Positions 8,027-14,580 are shown, numbered from the stretch's first letter. The stretch: DNA of 18,754 bases from Actinomycetes bacterium (GCA_021823365.1 JAKAOD010000004.1:1-18754); one strand, 5' to 3'. Made by a program: numbers and translations. The notes: generated from the letters alone by a model not told the origin.

Positions 8027-9235
8027 ATGGCGACGCGCCCCGAGGCCAACGGCGAAGGACCGGCCGATCCACAGGTCGTCGCCGGCCGGCCCCAGCTGCT
8101 GCGGGCCATGAACGAGGCGACGCTCCTCAACGCCCTGCGTCGGGATGGATCGCTGATGCGCACCGACCTCGCGAGGATCTCGGGACTTTCCAAGCCGACG
8201 GTCGCCCTCGGGCTCGCCAATCTCGAGCGCGACGGGCTCGTACGCGTCGCCGGCCGGCGGACCGGCGTCCGCGGGCCGGCCGCGTTGTTCTACGCAGTAC
8301 GCCCCGAGGCCGGCTACGTGCTCTCGCTCGACGTCGGCGGCGAGTACGTGCGGGGTGCCCTCGCCGACCTCGGCGGCAACGTGCGAGCCCACGGCAAGGC
8401 GAGCGTCCACGCGGCGAGCAGCCAGACGCGTGCGGCGGCGCTCATCGCGCTCGCCGACGAGCTCGCCGCCGACGCCGGCGTGACGCGCTCGGCCATCGCG
8501 CAGACGATCGTCGGGAGCCCGGGGATCTACGACCGCCGACGCGACGCCCTGAAGCTCGCGCGCGGCCTTCCCGGCTGGGAAAGCCCCGGCGTGCTCACGG
8601 AGCTCCGACGGGCCTTCGGCCGCAAGACGCTCGTCGAGAACGACGTCAACCTCGCCGCGCTCGCCGAGCGCGACCGCGGCCACGGCCGCGACATCGACGC
8701 CTTCGCGTTCGTCTCGGTCGGCACCGGCATCGGGATGGGGCTCGTGCTGGCGGGAGAGCTGCGCCGCGGGGCGCACGGCGCGGCGGGAGAGATCGGCTTC
8801 CTGCCGCTCGGAGAAGGCGGCGGGCTCGACTCCTCGGACGCGCGCCGCCGGGGCACGCTCGAGGCGGCGGCCTCTGCCGCAGGGATCGTCCGTTCGGCAC
8901 GCCGTCGCGGCATGCGCGGGCGCCTCTCCCCACGCGAGGTCTTCAGCGCCTGGGCGGCCGGCGACCTCAAGGCGGCAGAGGTCGTCGCCGACGAGGCGCG
9001 ACTCGTCGCCCGGGCGATCGCCTCGATCGCCGTGGTCGCGGACCCGTCGCTTGTCGTCCTCGGCGGCGGCATCGGCTGCGCGCCGGGCTTCGCCGACGTC
9101 GTAGCGGCCGACCTGCCGTCGCTTCTCCCTGTGGTCCCGGAGATCCGCGTGAGCGCGCTCGGCGACGAGGTCGTCGTCGAAGGAGGCATCGTCGCCGCGA
9201 TCGACCTCGCCTGGCGCGAGATCCTCTCCCGCTGA
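8027..9235 (+). CDS. ROK-family transcriptional repressor (NagC/XylR type)
   Basis: This 402-residue protein has an N-terminal winged helix-turn-helix (about 30-75, with LLNALRRDGSLMRTDLARIS and SGLSKPTVALGLANLERDGL). A ROK domain follows from about 97, with LDVGGEYVRGALAD, ENDVNLAAL (204-212), SVGTGIGMGLV (230-240), GAHGAAGEIGF and VVLGGGIG. The length of about 400 is normal for ROK regulators. The GEIGH histidine is Phe258 and the following zinc cysteines are missing, as in the neighbouring kinase. It is divergent from the kinase-transporter operon and most likely represses it until a sugar or sugar phosphate binds. The ATG at 8027 has only a weak GAGAG element before it, but it directly precedes the HTH and upstream frames have stops. 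Confidence 0.92.
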   Translation: MATRPEANGEGPADPQVVAGRPQLLRAMNEATLLNALRRDGSLMRTDLARISGLSKPTVALGLANLERDGLVRVAGRRTGVRGPAALFYAVRPEAGYVLSLDVGGEYVRGALADLGGNVRAHGKASVHAASSQTRAAALIALADELAADAGVTRSAIAQTIVGSPGIYDRRRDALKLARGLPGWESPGVLTELRRAFGRKTLVENDVNLAALAERDRGHGRDIDAFAFVSVGTGIGMGLVLAGELRRGAHGAAGEIGFLPLGEGGGLDSSDARRRGTLEAAASAAGIVRSARRRGMRGRLSPREVFSAWAAGDLKAAEVVADEARLVARAIASIAVVADPSLVVLGGGIGCAPGFADVVAADLPSLLPVVPEIRVSALGDEVVVEGGIVAAIDLAWREILSR

Positions 9236-9279
9236 CGGGCAGCCCGGCCATCCGGAGCGCTTCCGCGCGTAGCCCGTCA
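9233..9279. terminator. Inverted repeat spanning both stop codons of convergent genes
   Basis: TGACGGGC (9233-9240) and GCCCGTCA (9272-9279) are perfect 8-bp inverted repeats, and the TGA of each convergent gene lies inside one arm. The 31-bp interior contains a smaller CGGA...TCCG stem. This would serve both the ROK repressor gene and the short clpP gene as a bidirectional terminator. There is no T-run, so intrinsic termination would have to be of the GC-rich, U-poor actinobacterial kind. Confidence 0.45.
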
Positions 9280-9780
9280 CGCGGCGCCGACGCCCACCTC
9301 GACGGCGTCGGGAACGGCCGAGATCCCCCGCCGGGGAAGGACGATCTCGTCGACGATCCCGTAGTCCCGCGCCTCCTCGGAGGTCATGAAGAAGTCCCGG
9401 TCGATGTCTCGCTCGACGCGCTCGAGCGGCTGGCCCGTGTGGTGGGCGAGGATGTCGGCCATGCGCCGGGTCGTCGCGAGCACCTCCCGGAGCTGGATCT
9501 CCATGTCCCGGGGAGCGCCGCGCGTGCCAGCCGAGCCCTGGTGGATCATGATCTTCGAGCTCGGGAGCGCCATGCGCTTGCCCGGCGTGCCGCCGGCGAG
9601 GATCATCGCCGCTGCGGACATCGCCATCCCGACGCAGACGGTCGAGACGTCGCAGTGGACGTGCTGCATCACGTCGTAGATCGCCATGCCGGAGTAGGCG
9701 AGGCCACCGGGCGAGTTGACGTAGAGGTGGATGAGGGACTGGTAGCTCGGCATCGTCCGCCTCGGCTCGGGATCGGGCAC
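9277..9780 (-). CDS. ClpP-family serine protease subunit lacking the N-terminal region
   Basis: This 167-residue protein aligns with ClpP from the LYVNSPGG motif (19-26) to the end. The triad is present: S55 in VGMAMSAAAM, H80 in SKIMIHQ, and D129 in RDIDRDFFM. HTGQPLERVERDIDRDFFMT is textbook ClpP. About 60 residues found at the start of normal ClpP (axial loop, first helix and strand) are absent, and I find no trace of them upstream in any frame. The GTG at 9780 is preceded by GGAGGG with eight-base spacing, so the short start looks genuine. The Met-Gly after the active serine is Ala-Ala. The protein ends in VGVGAA. It is divergent from an XRE regulator and a catalytically dead ClpP-like gene, its probable partner. 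Whether it assembles alone is doubtful. Confidence 0.88.
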   Translation of the reverse strand: MPDPEPRRTMPSYQSLIHLYVNSPGGLAYSGMAIYDVMQHVHCDVSTVCVGMAMSAAAMILAGGTPGKRMALPSSKIMIHQGSAGTRGAPRDMEIQLREVLATTRRMADILAHHTGQPLERVERDIDRDFFMTSEEARDYGIVDEIVLPRRGISAVPDAVEVGVGAA

Positions 9781-9835
9781 ACGGGTCGCCCTCCGACAGT
9801 CGCCCCCGAGGGCGCGCGCCGAGGGTTGCGCTCGA

Positions 9836-9876
9836 CAGCATATCTCACATTCGAGATGCTGTTAACGAGGTAGACT
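9836..9876. promoter_or_regulatory. Overlapping divergent promoters with dyad operator, clpP / XRE
   Basis: On the minus strand TTAACA (9860-9865) and TATGCT (9837-9842) with a 17-bp spacer form a near-consensus promoter for the short clpP gene. On the plus strand TAGACT (9871-9876) lies seven bases before the GTG of the XRE gene, giving a leaderless transcript. Between them, bases 9836-9861 form a dyad: CAGC at one end, GCTG at the other, and ATCTC/GAGAT inside around a 6-bp centre. It overlaps both elements of the clpP promoter and the upstream flank of the XRE promoter. That is a natural site for the XRE protein to control both directions. Binding itself is inference. Confidence 0.6.
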
Positions 9877-9883
9877 TCTGGCC

Positions 9884-10153
9884 GTGCGTCGGCATGAGGA
9901 CTACCTTCCCGGCTTCGCCGAGATGGCGCGGCGGCGCAGGGAGATCGTCGAGTCGCTGACGGCGCGCCGGGTCGAGCTCGGGCTCTCCCAGACCGAGGTC
10001 GCGGCGCGCATGGGCACCTCGCAGTCGGCGGTGGCCCGCCTCGAGTCCGGCCACGCCGACGTGCGCCTCTCCAGCCTCGAGCGCTACGCGGCCGCGGTCG
10101 ACCAGGTCATTCAGCTGAAGCTCAGCGAGCCCGACGAGAGCGGGAGCCGGTGA
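9884..10153 (+). CDS. XRE-family helix-turn-helix regulator
   Basis: This 89-residue protein is almost entirely one XRE/Cro-type HTH domain: LGLSQTEVAARMGTSQSAVA followed by RLESGHADVRLSSLERYAAAV (about 31-70), with a charged N-terminal helix. The GTG at 9884 sits seven bases after a TAGACT -10 element, so translation is probably leaderless. Its stop overlaps the start of the next gene (GTGA), coupling it to the ClpP-like protein. The position between two ClpP-family genes recalls Streptomyces, where the HTH regulator PopR sits by and activates clpP3-clpP4. Orthology to PopR cannot be judged here. It may autoregulate and control the divergent clpP through the dyad at 9836-9861. Confidence 0.85.
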   Translation: MRRHEDYLPGFAEMARRRREIVESLTARRVELGLSQTEVAARMGTSQSAVARLESGHADVRLSSLERYAAAVDQVIQLKLSEPDESGSR

Positions 10154-10707
10154 GCACCGGCTGGCGCGGGGCCTCGCCGGGCGCCGACGCCGAGCGCGCG
10201 CTCTTCGAGCGCCGCATCGTCCTTCTCGGCGGGCAGGTCGACACCGGGCGCGCCACGGACGCCGCCGCCGCGCTGATGACGCTCGACGCCCTCGGCGACG
10301 ACCCGGTCGAGCTGCGCCTGAACGCCGAGTCCGACTCGCTCGACACCGCCTTCACCCTCGTCGACACCATCGACGCGCTCGGCGTCGAGGTCCACGCGAC
10401 GGTGGCGAGCACGGTCGGCGGGACGATGGCCGGGGTGCTCGCCGTCTGCACGCTCCGGCGCATCGGCGAGCTCGGAAGGGTGCAGCTGCGTGAGCCCGAA
10501 GAGGAGCTCGCGGGGTCGGCGGCGGACCTCGCCCGCCGGGCGACCGCCCTCGAGTCCCGTCTTGCGGACTTCGTGCACCGCCTGGCCGAGGCGACGGGCC
10601 GCCCTTTCGAGCACGTCGAAGCCGATCTCCGGTCGGGCCGGTCGCTCGGCGCCGAGGGGGCTCTCGCCTACGGGCTCGTCGACGAGATCGTCCGCCGGCG
10701 CCGCTGA
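10150..10707 (+). CDS. ClpP-like pseudoprotease, all three catalytic residues lost
   Basis: This 185-residue protein is close to normal ClpP length and spans the whole fold. ALFERRIVLLGGQV (17-30) matches the ClpP N-terminal RLLxxRIIFLGxxV. VELRLNAESD (53-62) replaces LYINSPGG. VDTIDALGVEVHATV matches YDTMQFIKPDVSTI. FEHVEADLRSGRSLGAEGAL and YGLVDEIV match the C-terminal end. The active Ser position is Gly91 or Thr92, the His is Arg114 (VQLREP against IMIHQP) and the Asp is Gly163. The oxyanion SPGG is also gone. It is therefore non-proteolytic, comparable in concept to ClpR subunits of plastids and cyanobacteria. It starts at GTG 10150 overlapping the XRE stop. A structural or regulatory partner for the short ClpP is the likeliest role, by inference. 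Confidence 0.8.
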   Translation: MSTGWRGASPGADAERALFERRIVLLGGQVDTGRATDAAAALMTLDALGDDPVELRLNAESDSLDTAFTLVDTIDALGVEVHATVASTVGGTMAGVLAVCTLRRIGELGRVQLREPEEELAGSAADLARRATALESRLADFVHRLAEATGRPFEHVEADLRSGRSLGAEGALAYGLVDEIVRRRR

Positions 10708-10771
10708 CGCCCGACCGGCGGCCCGCGCGCAATCTGGCCGCTCGGCTCGGGCGGGCTGGCGCCGGGCTGGC

Positions 10772-11305
10772 TCAGCTCGCGAGCGTCGCCTCGCCCGCGT
10801 GCCACTCGCAGGGCGTGAGGCCGCCCGCCTGCAGCGCGGCGACGGTCCGGAGCACCTCGGTCACGCTGCGGCCGGTGTCGAGGCCGTAGACCGAGACGTG
10901 GCGGATCACCCCGTCGGGGTCGACGACGAACGTCGCGCGGAGCGCCACGCCGGACTCCTTGTCGAGGATGCCGAGCGCGCTCGAGAGCTCCCGCTTCACG
11001 TCGGCGAGCATCGGGACGGGGAGATGACGGAGGTGCGGATGCCGCTCGCGCCACGCGACGTGGACGTACTCGCTGTCGACGCTGAAGCCGACGACGGCGG
11101 CGCCGAGGGCGGCGAACTCCTTCCTGGCCGCCCCGAAGGCGGCGATCTCCGTCGGGCAGACGAAGGTGAAGTCCATCGGCCAGGAGAACGCCACGAGCCA
11201 CTGCCCGGCGAAGTCCTTCGAGCTCACCCGGATGATCTTGGGGTCATCGACGCCATCTGCAGCCGCGAGGTCGAACTCCGGGAAACGGTCTCCGACGGTG
11301 AGCAT
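10772..11305 (-). CDS. ahpC: 2-Cys peroxiredoxin, AhpC/Prx1 type
   Basis: This is a 177-residue cytosolic peroxiredoxin that reduces hydrogen peroxide and organic hydroperoxides. The peroxidatic Cys is C50 in FTFVCPTEI, preceded by the usual FSWPMD, and the resolving Cys is C166 in TPCEWHAGE near the end. FSVDSEYVHVAW and the LGILDKESGVALRATFVVDP region are characteristic of typical 2-Cys enzymes. ATG 11305 is chosen over an upstream start because AGGAGGAG (11313-11320) stands seven bases before it. No AhpD, AhpF or OxyR gene is adjacent, so the reductant cannot be told from context. It lies downstream of glutamate decarboxylase on the same strand, 180 bp away, and is probably independently transcribed. 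The symbol is by family resemblance. Confidence 0.92.
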   Translation of the reverse strand: MLTVGDRFPEFDLAAADGVDDPKIIRVSSKDFAGQWLVAFSWPMDFTFVCPTEIAAFGAARKEFAALGAAVVGFSVDSEYVHVAWRERHPHLRHLPVPMLADVKRELSSALGILDKESGVALRATFVVDPDGVIRHVSVYGLDTGRSVTEVLRTVAALQAGGLTPCEWHAGEATLAS

Positions 11306-11347
11306 GGCGGGTCTCCTCCTCGACTCGGCGTGATGGCAAGAGAGCCG

Positions 11348-11420
11348 CTCCGGCACGCCAGACGATGCCGGAGGACTCAGCAGTCCGGAACGAATCCAAG
11401 TGGCGATCTATTCCATCGCC
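11348..11420. other. Two hairpins between glutamate decarboxylase and ahpC
   Basis: The 180-bp gap contains two perfect inverted repeats. CTCCGGCA/TGCCGGAG (11348-11355 and 11366-11373) has a 10-nt loop, and GGCGAT/ATCGCC (11402-11407 and 11415-11420) has a 7-nt loop. Either could terminate the decarboxylase transcript, or the first, 43-68 bp upstream of the ahpC start, could be an operator or leader structure. No clear T-run follows either one in the minus direction. No convincing -35/-10 pair for ahpC was found here. Confidence 0.35.
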
Positions 11421-11485
11421 GATCGCCGACGGCGCGGTCGGCAGGCTCACGCCTCGGGCGCGCCCGCCGCGGCGAGCCAGTGGCG

Positions 11486-12898
11486 TCAGTGGTGGAAGGC
11501 GACCCGGCGGGCCGGAGCGACGCCGCCCGTCGGGCGCCGCGCCTCCAGGCCGTGGACGGCGTCGCGGAGGTCGGCGAGGAACAGCTCGGCGAGGTCCCGG
11601 CTGAAACCGTTGCGCACGACGACCCGCGCCACCGCGACGTCCTCGAGCGCCGGTGGCATGTGATAGGCGGGGACGATCCAACCGTGGGCGCGCAGCGCCT
11701 CGGAGAGGTCGAAGACGGACCACCCCCGCCCGTCCGCGTCGTCGAGGCGGAATGCGACCACCGGGACGCCCTCGCCTCGCGAGACGAGGACGAGCGGGCC
11801 GATCTCCCCGACACGCGCGGCCAGCCACTCGGCCGTGGCACGAGAGGCGGCGTGGACCTCGCGATAGCCCTCCGTGCCGAGGCGCAGGAAGCTGTAGTAC
11901 TGGGCGGCGACCTGCGCGCCGGGACGGGAGAAGTTGAGCGTGAAGGTCGGCATCGTCCCCCCGAGGTAGTCCACGTCGAAGACGAGCTCCTCGGGAAGTG
12001 CCGATCGCTCCCTCCACAGCGCCCACCCGACCCCGGGATAGACGAGGCCGTACTTGTGGCCGGAGGCGTTGATCGACGCGACGCGCCCGAGCCGGAAGTC
12101 CCAGACGAGGTCCGGGTCGAGGAAGGGGGCGACGAAGCCGCCGGAGGCGCCGTCGACGTGCATCGGCACGTCCGGGCCGCCCCCCGCGGCGAGGTCGTCG
12201 AGCGCGGCGGCGATCGCCGCGACGGGCTCGTAGGCCCCGTCGTAGGTCGACCCGAGGATGGCGACGACGCCGATCGTGCCCTCGTCGCAATGCCCCACCG
12301 CCCCCGACGGGGTGAGGTGCGTGGCGCGCCCTGCCCCCTCGGCGTCGCCGACCGGGACGAGGCGAGCATCGACGTCGAAGTAGCGGCAGAACTTCTCCCA
12401 GCAGACCTGGGCGTTGGCACCGAGCACGAGGTTCGGCCGCGCGGGCCCGCCGGCAGCGCCCTGGCGCCGGCGCCAACGGTGGAGCAGCGCGAGGCCGGCG
12501 AGCATGCACGCCTCGCTCGAGCCGACAGTCGAGCAGCCGACCGCCTCACCCCCGCCGGGCGCGTGCCACAGGTCGGCAAGGATGCTCACGCAGCGGCGCT
12601 CGAGCTCGGCCGTGCGCGGGTACTCGTCCTTGTCGATGAGGTTCTTCGACGAGCACTCCGCCATGAGCCGCTCGGCGGCGGGCTCCATCCAGGTCGTTAC
12701 GAAGGTCGCGAGGTTGAGCCGGGCGTGCCCGTCGAGCATGAGCTCGTCGTGGACGACCTGGTAGGCGAGCTCGGCCGGCATCCCCTCGGCACGCAGGCGG
12801 TGCTTGGGAACCTCGCCGGCGTCGTCGATGTGCGCGAACTGCGGCCGGAGGCTGAGCGCCGCGTCCCGCGCAGCCGTGTCGTGGCGGTGCAGTGCCAT
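11486..12898 (-). CDS. gad: Glutamate decarboxylase (PLP-dependent)
   Basis: This 470-residue enzyme of the group II PLP decarboxylases converts L-glutamate to GABA with consumption of a proton. Diagnostic features are the early LNLATFVTTWMEPAAERLM, the phosphate-binding STVGSSEACMLAG (124-136), HVDGASGGF with D249, and the PLP lysine K282 in SINASGHKYGLVYPG. The length fits bacterial GadB/GadA. The C-terminus ends AFHH. In E. coli GadB a C-terminal His plugs the active site at neutral pH, and whether these His residues act likewise is open. ATG 12898 lies six bases after a TAGTCT hexamer, suggesting a leaderless transcript. No glutamate/GABA antiporter gene is in the window. Roles in acid tolerance or GABA-shunt metabolism are possible. 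Confidence 0.95.
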   Translation of the reverse strand: MALHRHDTAARDAALSLRPQFAHIDDAGEVPKHRLRAEGMPAELAYQVVHDELMLDGHARLNLATFVTTWMEPAAERLMAECSSKNLIDKDEYPRTAELERRCVSILADLWHAPGGGEAVGCSTVGSSEACMLAGLALLHRWRRRQGAAGGPARPNLVLGANAQVCWEKFCRYFDVDARLVPVGDAEGAGRATHLTPSGAVGHCDEGTIGVVAILGSTYDGAYEPVAAIAAALDDLAAGGGPDVPMHVDGASGGFVAPFLDPDLVWDFRLGRVASINASGHKYGLVYPGVGWALWRERSALPEELVFDVDYLGGTMPTFTLNFSRPGAQVAAQYYSFLRLGTEGYREVHAASRATAEWLAARVGEIGPLVLVSRGEGVPVVAFRLDDADGRGWSVFDLSEALRAHGWIVPAYHMPPALEDVAVARVVVRNGFSRDLAELFLADLRDAVHGLEARRPTGGVAPARRVAFHH

Positions 12899-12904
12899 CG
12901 GCCA

Positions 12905-12941
12905 AGACTACCGGGCCGCCGCGAGCCGCTCCCGGTAGGCT
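12905..12941. promoter_or_regulatory. Back-to-back leaderless promoters, gad and methyltransferase
   Basis: On the minus strand TAGTCT (12905-12910) is six bases from the ATG of the decarboxylase. On the plus strand TAGGCT (12936-12941) is six bases from the GTG of the methyltransferase. Both fit the TANNNT-N6-start layout of actinobacterial leaderless genes, and both sit in a GGTAGNCT context. The start codons are only 49 bp apart, so the two polymerases must compete for the same DNA. No good -35 hexamer is seen on either side. Confidence 0.55.
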
Positions 12942-12947
12942 GCGGAG

Positions 12948-13745
12948 GTGCCGGAGGCGACGGCAGCAGCCGCCTGGGGCGCAGAGCTCGCGCGCTGGGC
13001 GATTCCCGACGCGGTCGTCGCCCGCGCCGGCGCGAGCCCGTACTTCTTCGAGGTCGGCGAGTTCGCGACGAGAGCCGACGAGGCCCTCGGCCGCCAACGG
13101 CACAGCGTGTCGGATGCGATGGCCCTCCAGGCGCTGCCGCGCGGCGGCTCGGTCCTCGACGTCGGATGCGGCGCGGGTGCGGCGAGCCTTCCGCTCGCCG
13201 AGCGGGCGGGGCTCCTCCTCGCCGTCGACGAGAGCACCGAGCTTCTCGACGCCTTCGCCGAGCGCGCGGTGGCCAGCGGGACGCCGTTCCGCACGTTCGC
13301 CGGGCGCTGGCCAGAGGTCGCCGGCGAGGTTCCGGTCGCCGACGTCGCCGTGTGCCACCACGTCGCCTACAACGTCGCCGATCTTGGCGGCTTCGCCGCG
13401 GCGCTCGGCTCGCACGCCAGGCGTCGAGTCGTCCTCGAGCTCACCTCGAGCCACCCTCTTGCGTGGACGAGCCCGTACTGGCGCGCGCTGCAGGACGTCG
13501 TGCGCCCGGACGGCCCGGTCGCGGCCGACGCCGAGGCGCTGCTCCGCGAGCTCGGACTCGACGTGCGAGCGGTGAGCTGGCGGCAGCCGCGACAGCAGCT
13601 CGACGACGCCGCCATCGGCAGGCTGGCACGCCGGCTCTGCCTCGGTCCCGACCGGTACGCCGACCTCACCGCCGCGCTCGCCGAGATGCCTCCGCCGCGC
13701 TGGCGCGACCTGTCTACCCTCTGGTGGGACAACGGAGGGACATGA
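12948..13745 (+). CDS. Class I SAM-dependent methyltransferase
   Basis: This is a 265-residue Rossmann-fold methyltransferase. Motif I is VLDVGCGAGAASL (69-81), the acidic residue ending strand 2 is D94 in LLAVDES, and DVAVCHHVAYNVADL lies where motifs II-III are expected. RRVVLELTSSHPL follows. The N-terminal PYFFEVGEFATRADEALGRQ is distinctive but does not tell me the substrate. The cytosolic location is inferred from the lack of signal or membrane segments. GTG 12948 is six bases after TAGGCT, implying leaderless expression. A start further in, at the ATG near 13118, would delete the N-terminal segment. It is divergent from glutamate decarboxylase and convergent with the prenyl transferase. 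No pathway can be assigned. Confidence 0.85.
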   Translation: MPEATAAAAWGAELARWAIPDAVVARAGASPYFFEVGEFATRADEALGRQRHSVSDAMALQALPRGGSVLDVGCGAGAASLPLAERAGLLLAVDESTELLDAFAERAVASGTPFRTFAGRWPEVAGEVPVADVAVCHHVAYNVADLGGFAAALGSHARRRVVLELTSSHPLAWTSPYWRALQDVVRPDGPVAADAEALLRELGLDVRAVSWRQPRQQLDDAAIGRLARRLCLGPDRYADLTAALAEMPPPRWRDLSTLWWDNGGT

Positions 13746-13749
13746 GGGG

Positions 13750-13788
13750 CGGGCGGGTCCGACCTCGCGGCGACGCCCGGGCCGCCCG
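13750..13788. terminator. Possible terminator between convergent methyltransferase and prenyl transferase genes
   Basis: CGGGCGG (13750-13756) and CCGCCCG (13782-13788) are perfect 7-bp inverted repeats in the 64-bp gap of two convergent genes. The loop is long (25 nt) and no T-run follows. In DNA this rich in G and C such repeats arise easily, so the call is weak. Confidence 0.25.
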
Positions 13789-13809
13789 TAGAGGCCGCGC
13801 CGCTTCGGC

Positions 13810-14580
13810 TCAGCGCCCGAAACGGCGCTCGCGCCGCGCGAAGTCGCGAAGGGCTCGAAGGAAGTCCACCCGCCGGAACGCCGGCCAGTAGGGATCTACG
13901 AAGACGCATTCGGCGTAGGCGGACTGCCACAGGAGGAAGCCGGAGAGCCGCGACTCACCGCTCGTGCGGATGACGAGGTCGGGATCGGGGAGGTCCGCCG
14001 CGTAGAGGTGATCCGCGATGCCTGCCGAGTCGATGCGCTCGGCGATCTGCTCCGGCGGGACGCCGTCGGCCGCGAGGTCGGCGACGAGCGAGCGGCAGGC
14101 GTCGACGATCTCCTGGCGGCCGCCGTAGCACAGCGCGATGTTCACGTGCCACTGGCCTGTGCCGGCTGCACCCTCGGCCTGCTTCGCAGCCCGCGAGAGC
14201 GAGGCCGGGAGCCGGTCGAGGGTACCGCTCACCGACAGCGAGAACCCGAGCCGCGCCGCGAGGCCCGGCAGCCGCCCGAAGAGCTCGACGAGGACGGCGA
14301 AGTACGGCTCGAGCTCGGCGGCGTCGCGCTGGAGGTTCTCCGTCGACAGCACCCAGGCGGTCACGGCCGGGATCTTGAGCCCGGCGCACCAGCCGAGGAA
14401 CTCCTCGAGCTTGGCCATGCCGCTCCGGTAGCTGAGGCTGTAGTCCTCATGGCCCTCGGCGCGAGCGAACCGGCGATGCCCGTCGAGGATCACCCCGACG
14501 TGGCCCGGCAGCGCCGCCGCCGGGAGGCGGCGGACGAGCCGGTGCTCGTAGTAGCGGTACACGGCCTGCGGGAGCGCCAC
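13810..14580 (-). CDS. uppS: Isoprenyl (cis-prenyl) transferase, UppS/Z-FPP synthase family
   Basis: This is a 256-residue cis-prenyltransferase that condenses isopentenyl diphosphate with an allylic diphosphate to make Z-prenyl diphosphates for cell wall lipid carriers. Motifs are HVGVILDGHRRFAR (27-40, with catalytic D33), the STENLQRDAAELEPYF region, NIALCYGGRQEIVDA, and the C-terminal DPDLVIRTSGESRLSGFLLW with QSAYAECVFVDPYWP. The start MALPQAVYRYYEHRLVRRL resembles the shorter actinobacterial enzymes (Rv1086-type Z-farnesyl diphosphate synthase) more than the long-chain enzyme. One oddity is His35 where the family has Asn (DGN). GTG 14580 has no strong ribosome site but precedes the conserved N-terminal helix. 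The symbol marks the family only; product chain length cannot be read. Confidence 0.9.
   Translation of the reverse strand: MALPQAVYRYYEHRLVRRLPAAALPGHVGVILDGHRRFARAEGHEDYSLSYRSGMAKLEEFLGWCAGLKIPAVTAWVLSTENLQRDAAELEPYFAVLVELFGRLPGLAARLGFSLSVSGTLDRLPASLSRAAKQAEGAAGTGQWHVNIALCYGGRQEIVDACRSLVADLAADGVPPEQIAERIDSAGIADHLYAADLPDPDLVIRTSGESRLSGFLLWQSAYAECVFVDPYWPAFRRVDFLRALRDFARRERRFGR

Noticed and set aside
8006..9841. A 611-codon minus-strand frame that might supply the missing N-terminus of the short ClpP
   Set aside because: It is in a different frame from clpP, is antisense to the ROK repressor, and its first residues do not resemble the ClpP N-terminus. I found no such residues in any minus-strand frame between 9781 and 9884.
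9884..10707. XRE gene plus neighbour as a toxin-antitoxin pair
   Set aside because: The size and coupling fit, but the second gene aligns over its length with ClpP and not with a toxin family.
10490..13891. An 1133-codon plus-strand open frame across ahpC, gad and the methyltransferase
   Set aside because: It crosses three convincing genes in the wrong frame and has low-complexity Arg/Ala content.
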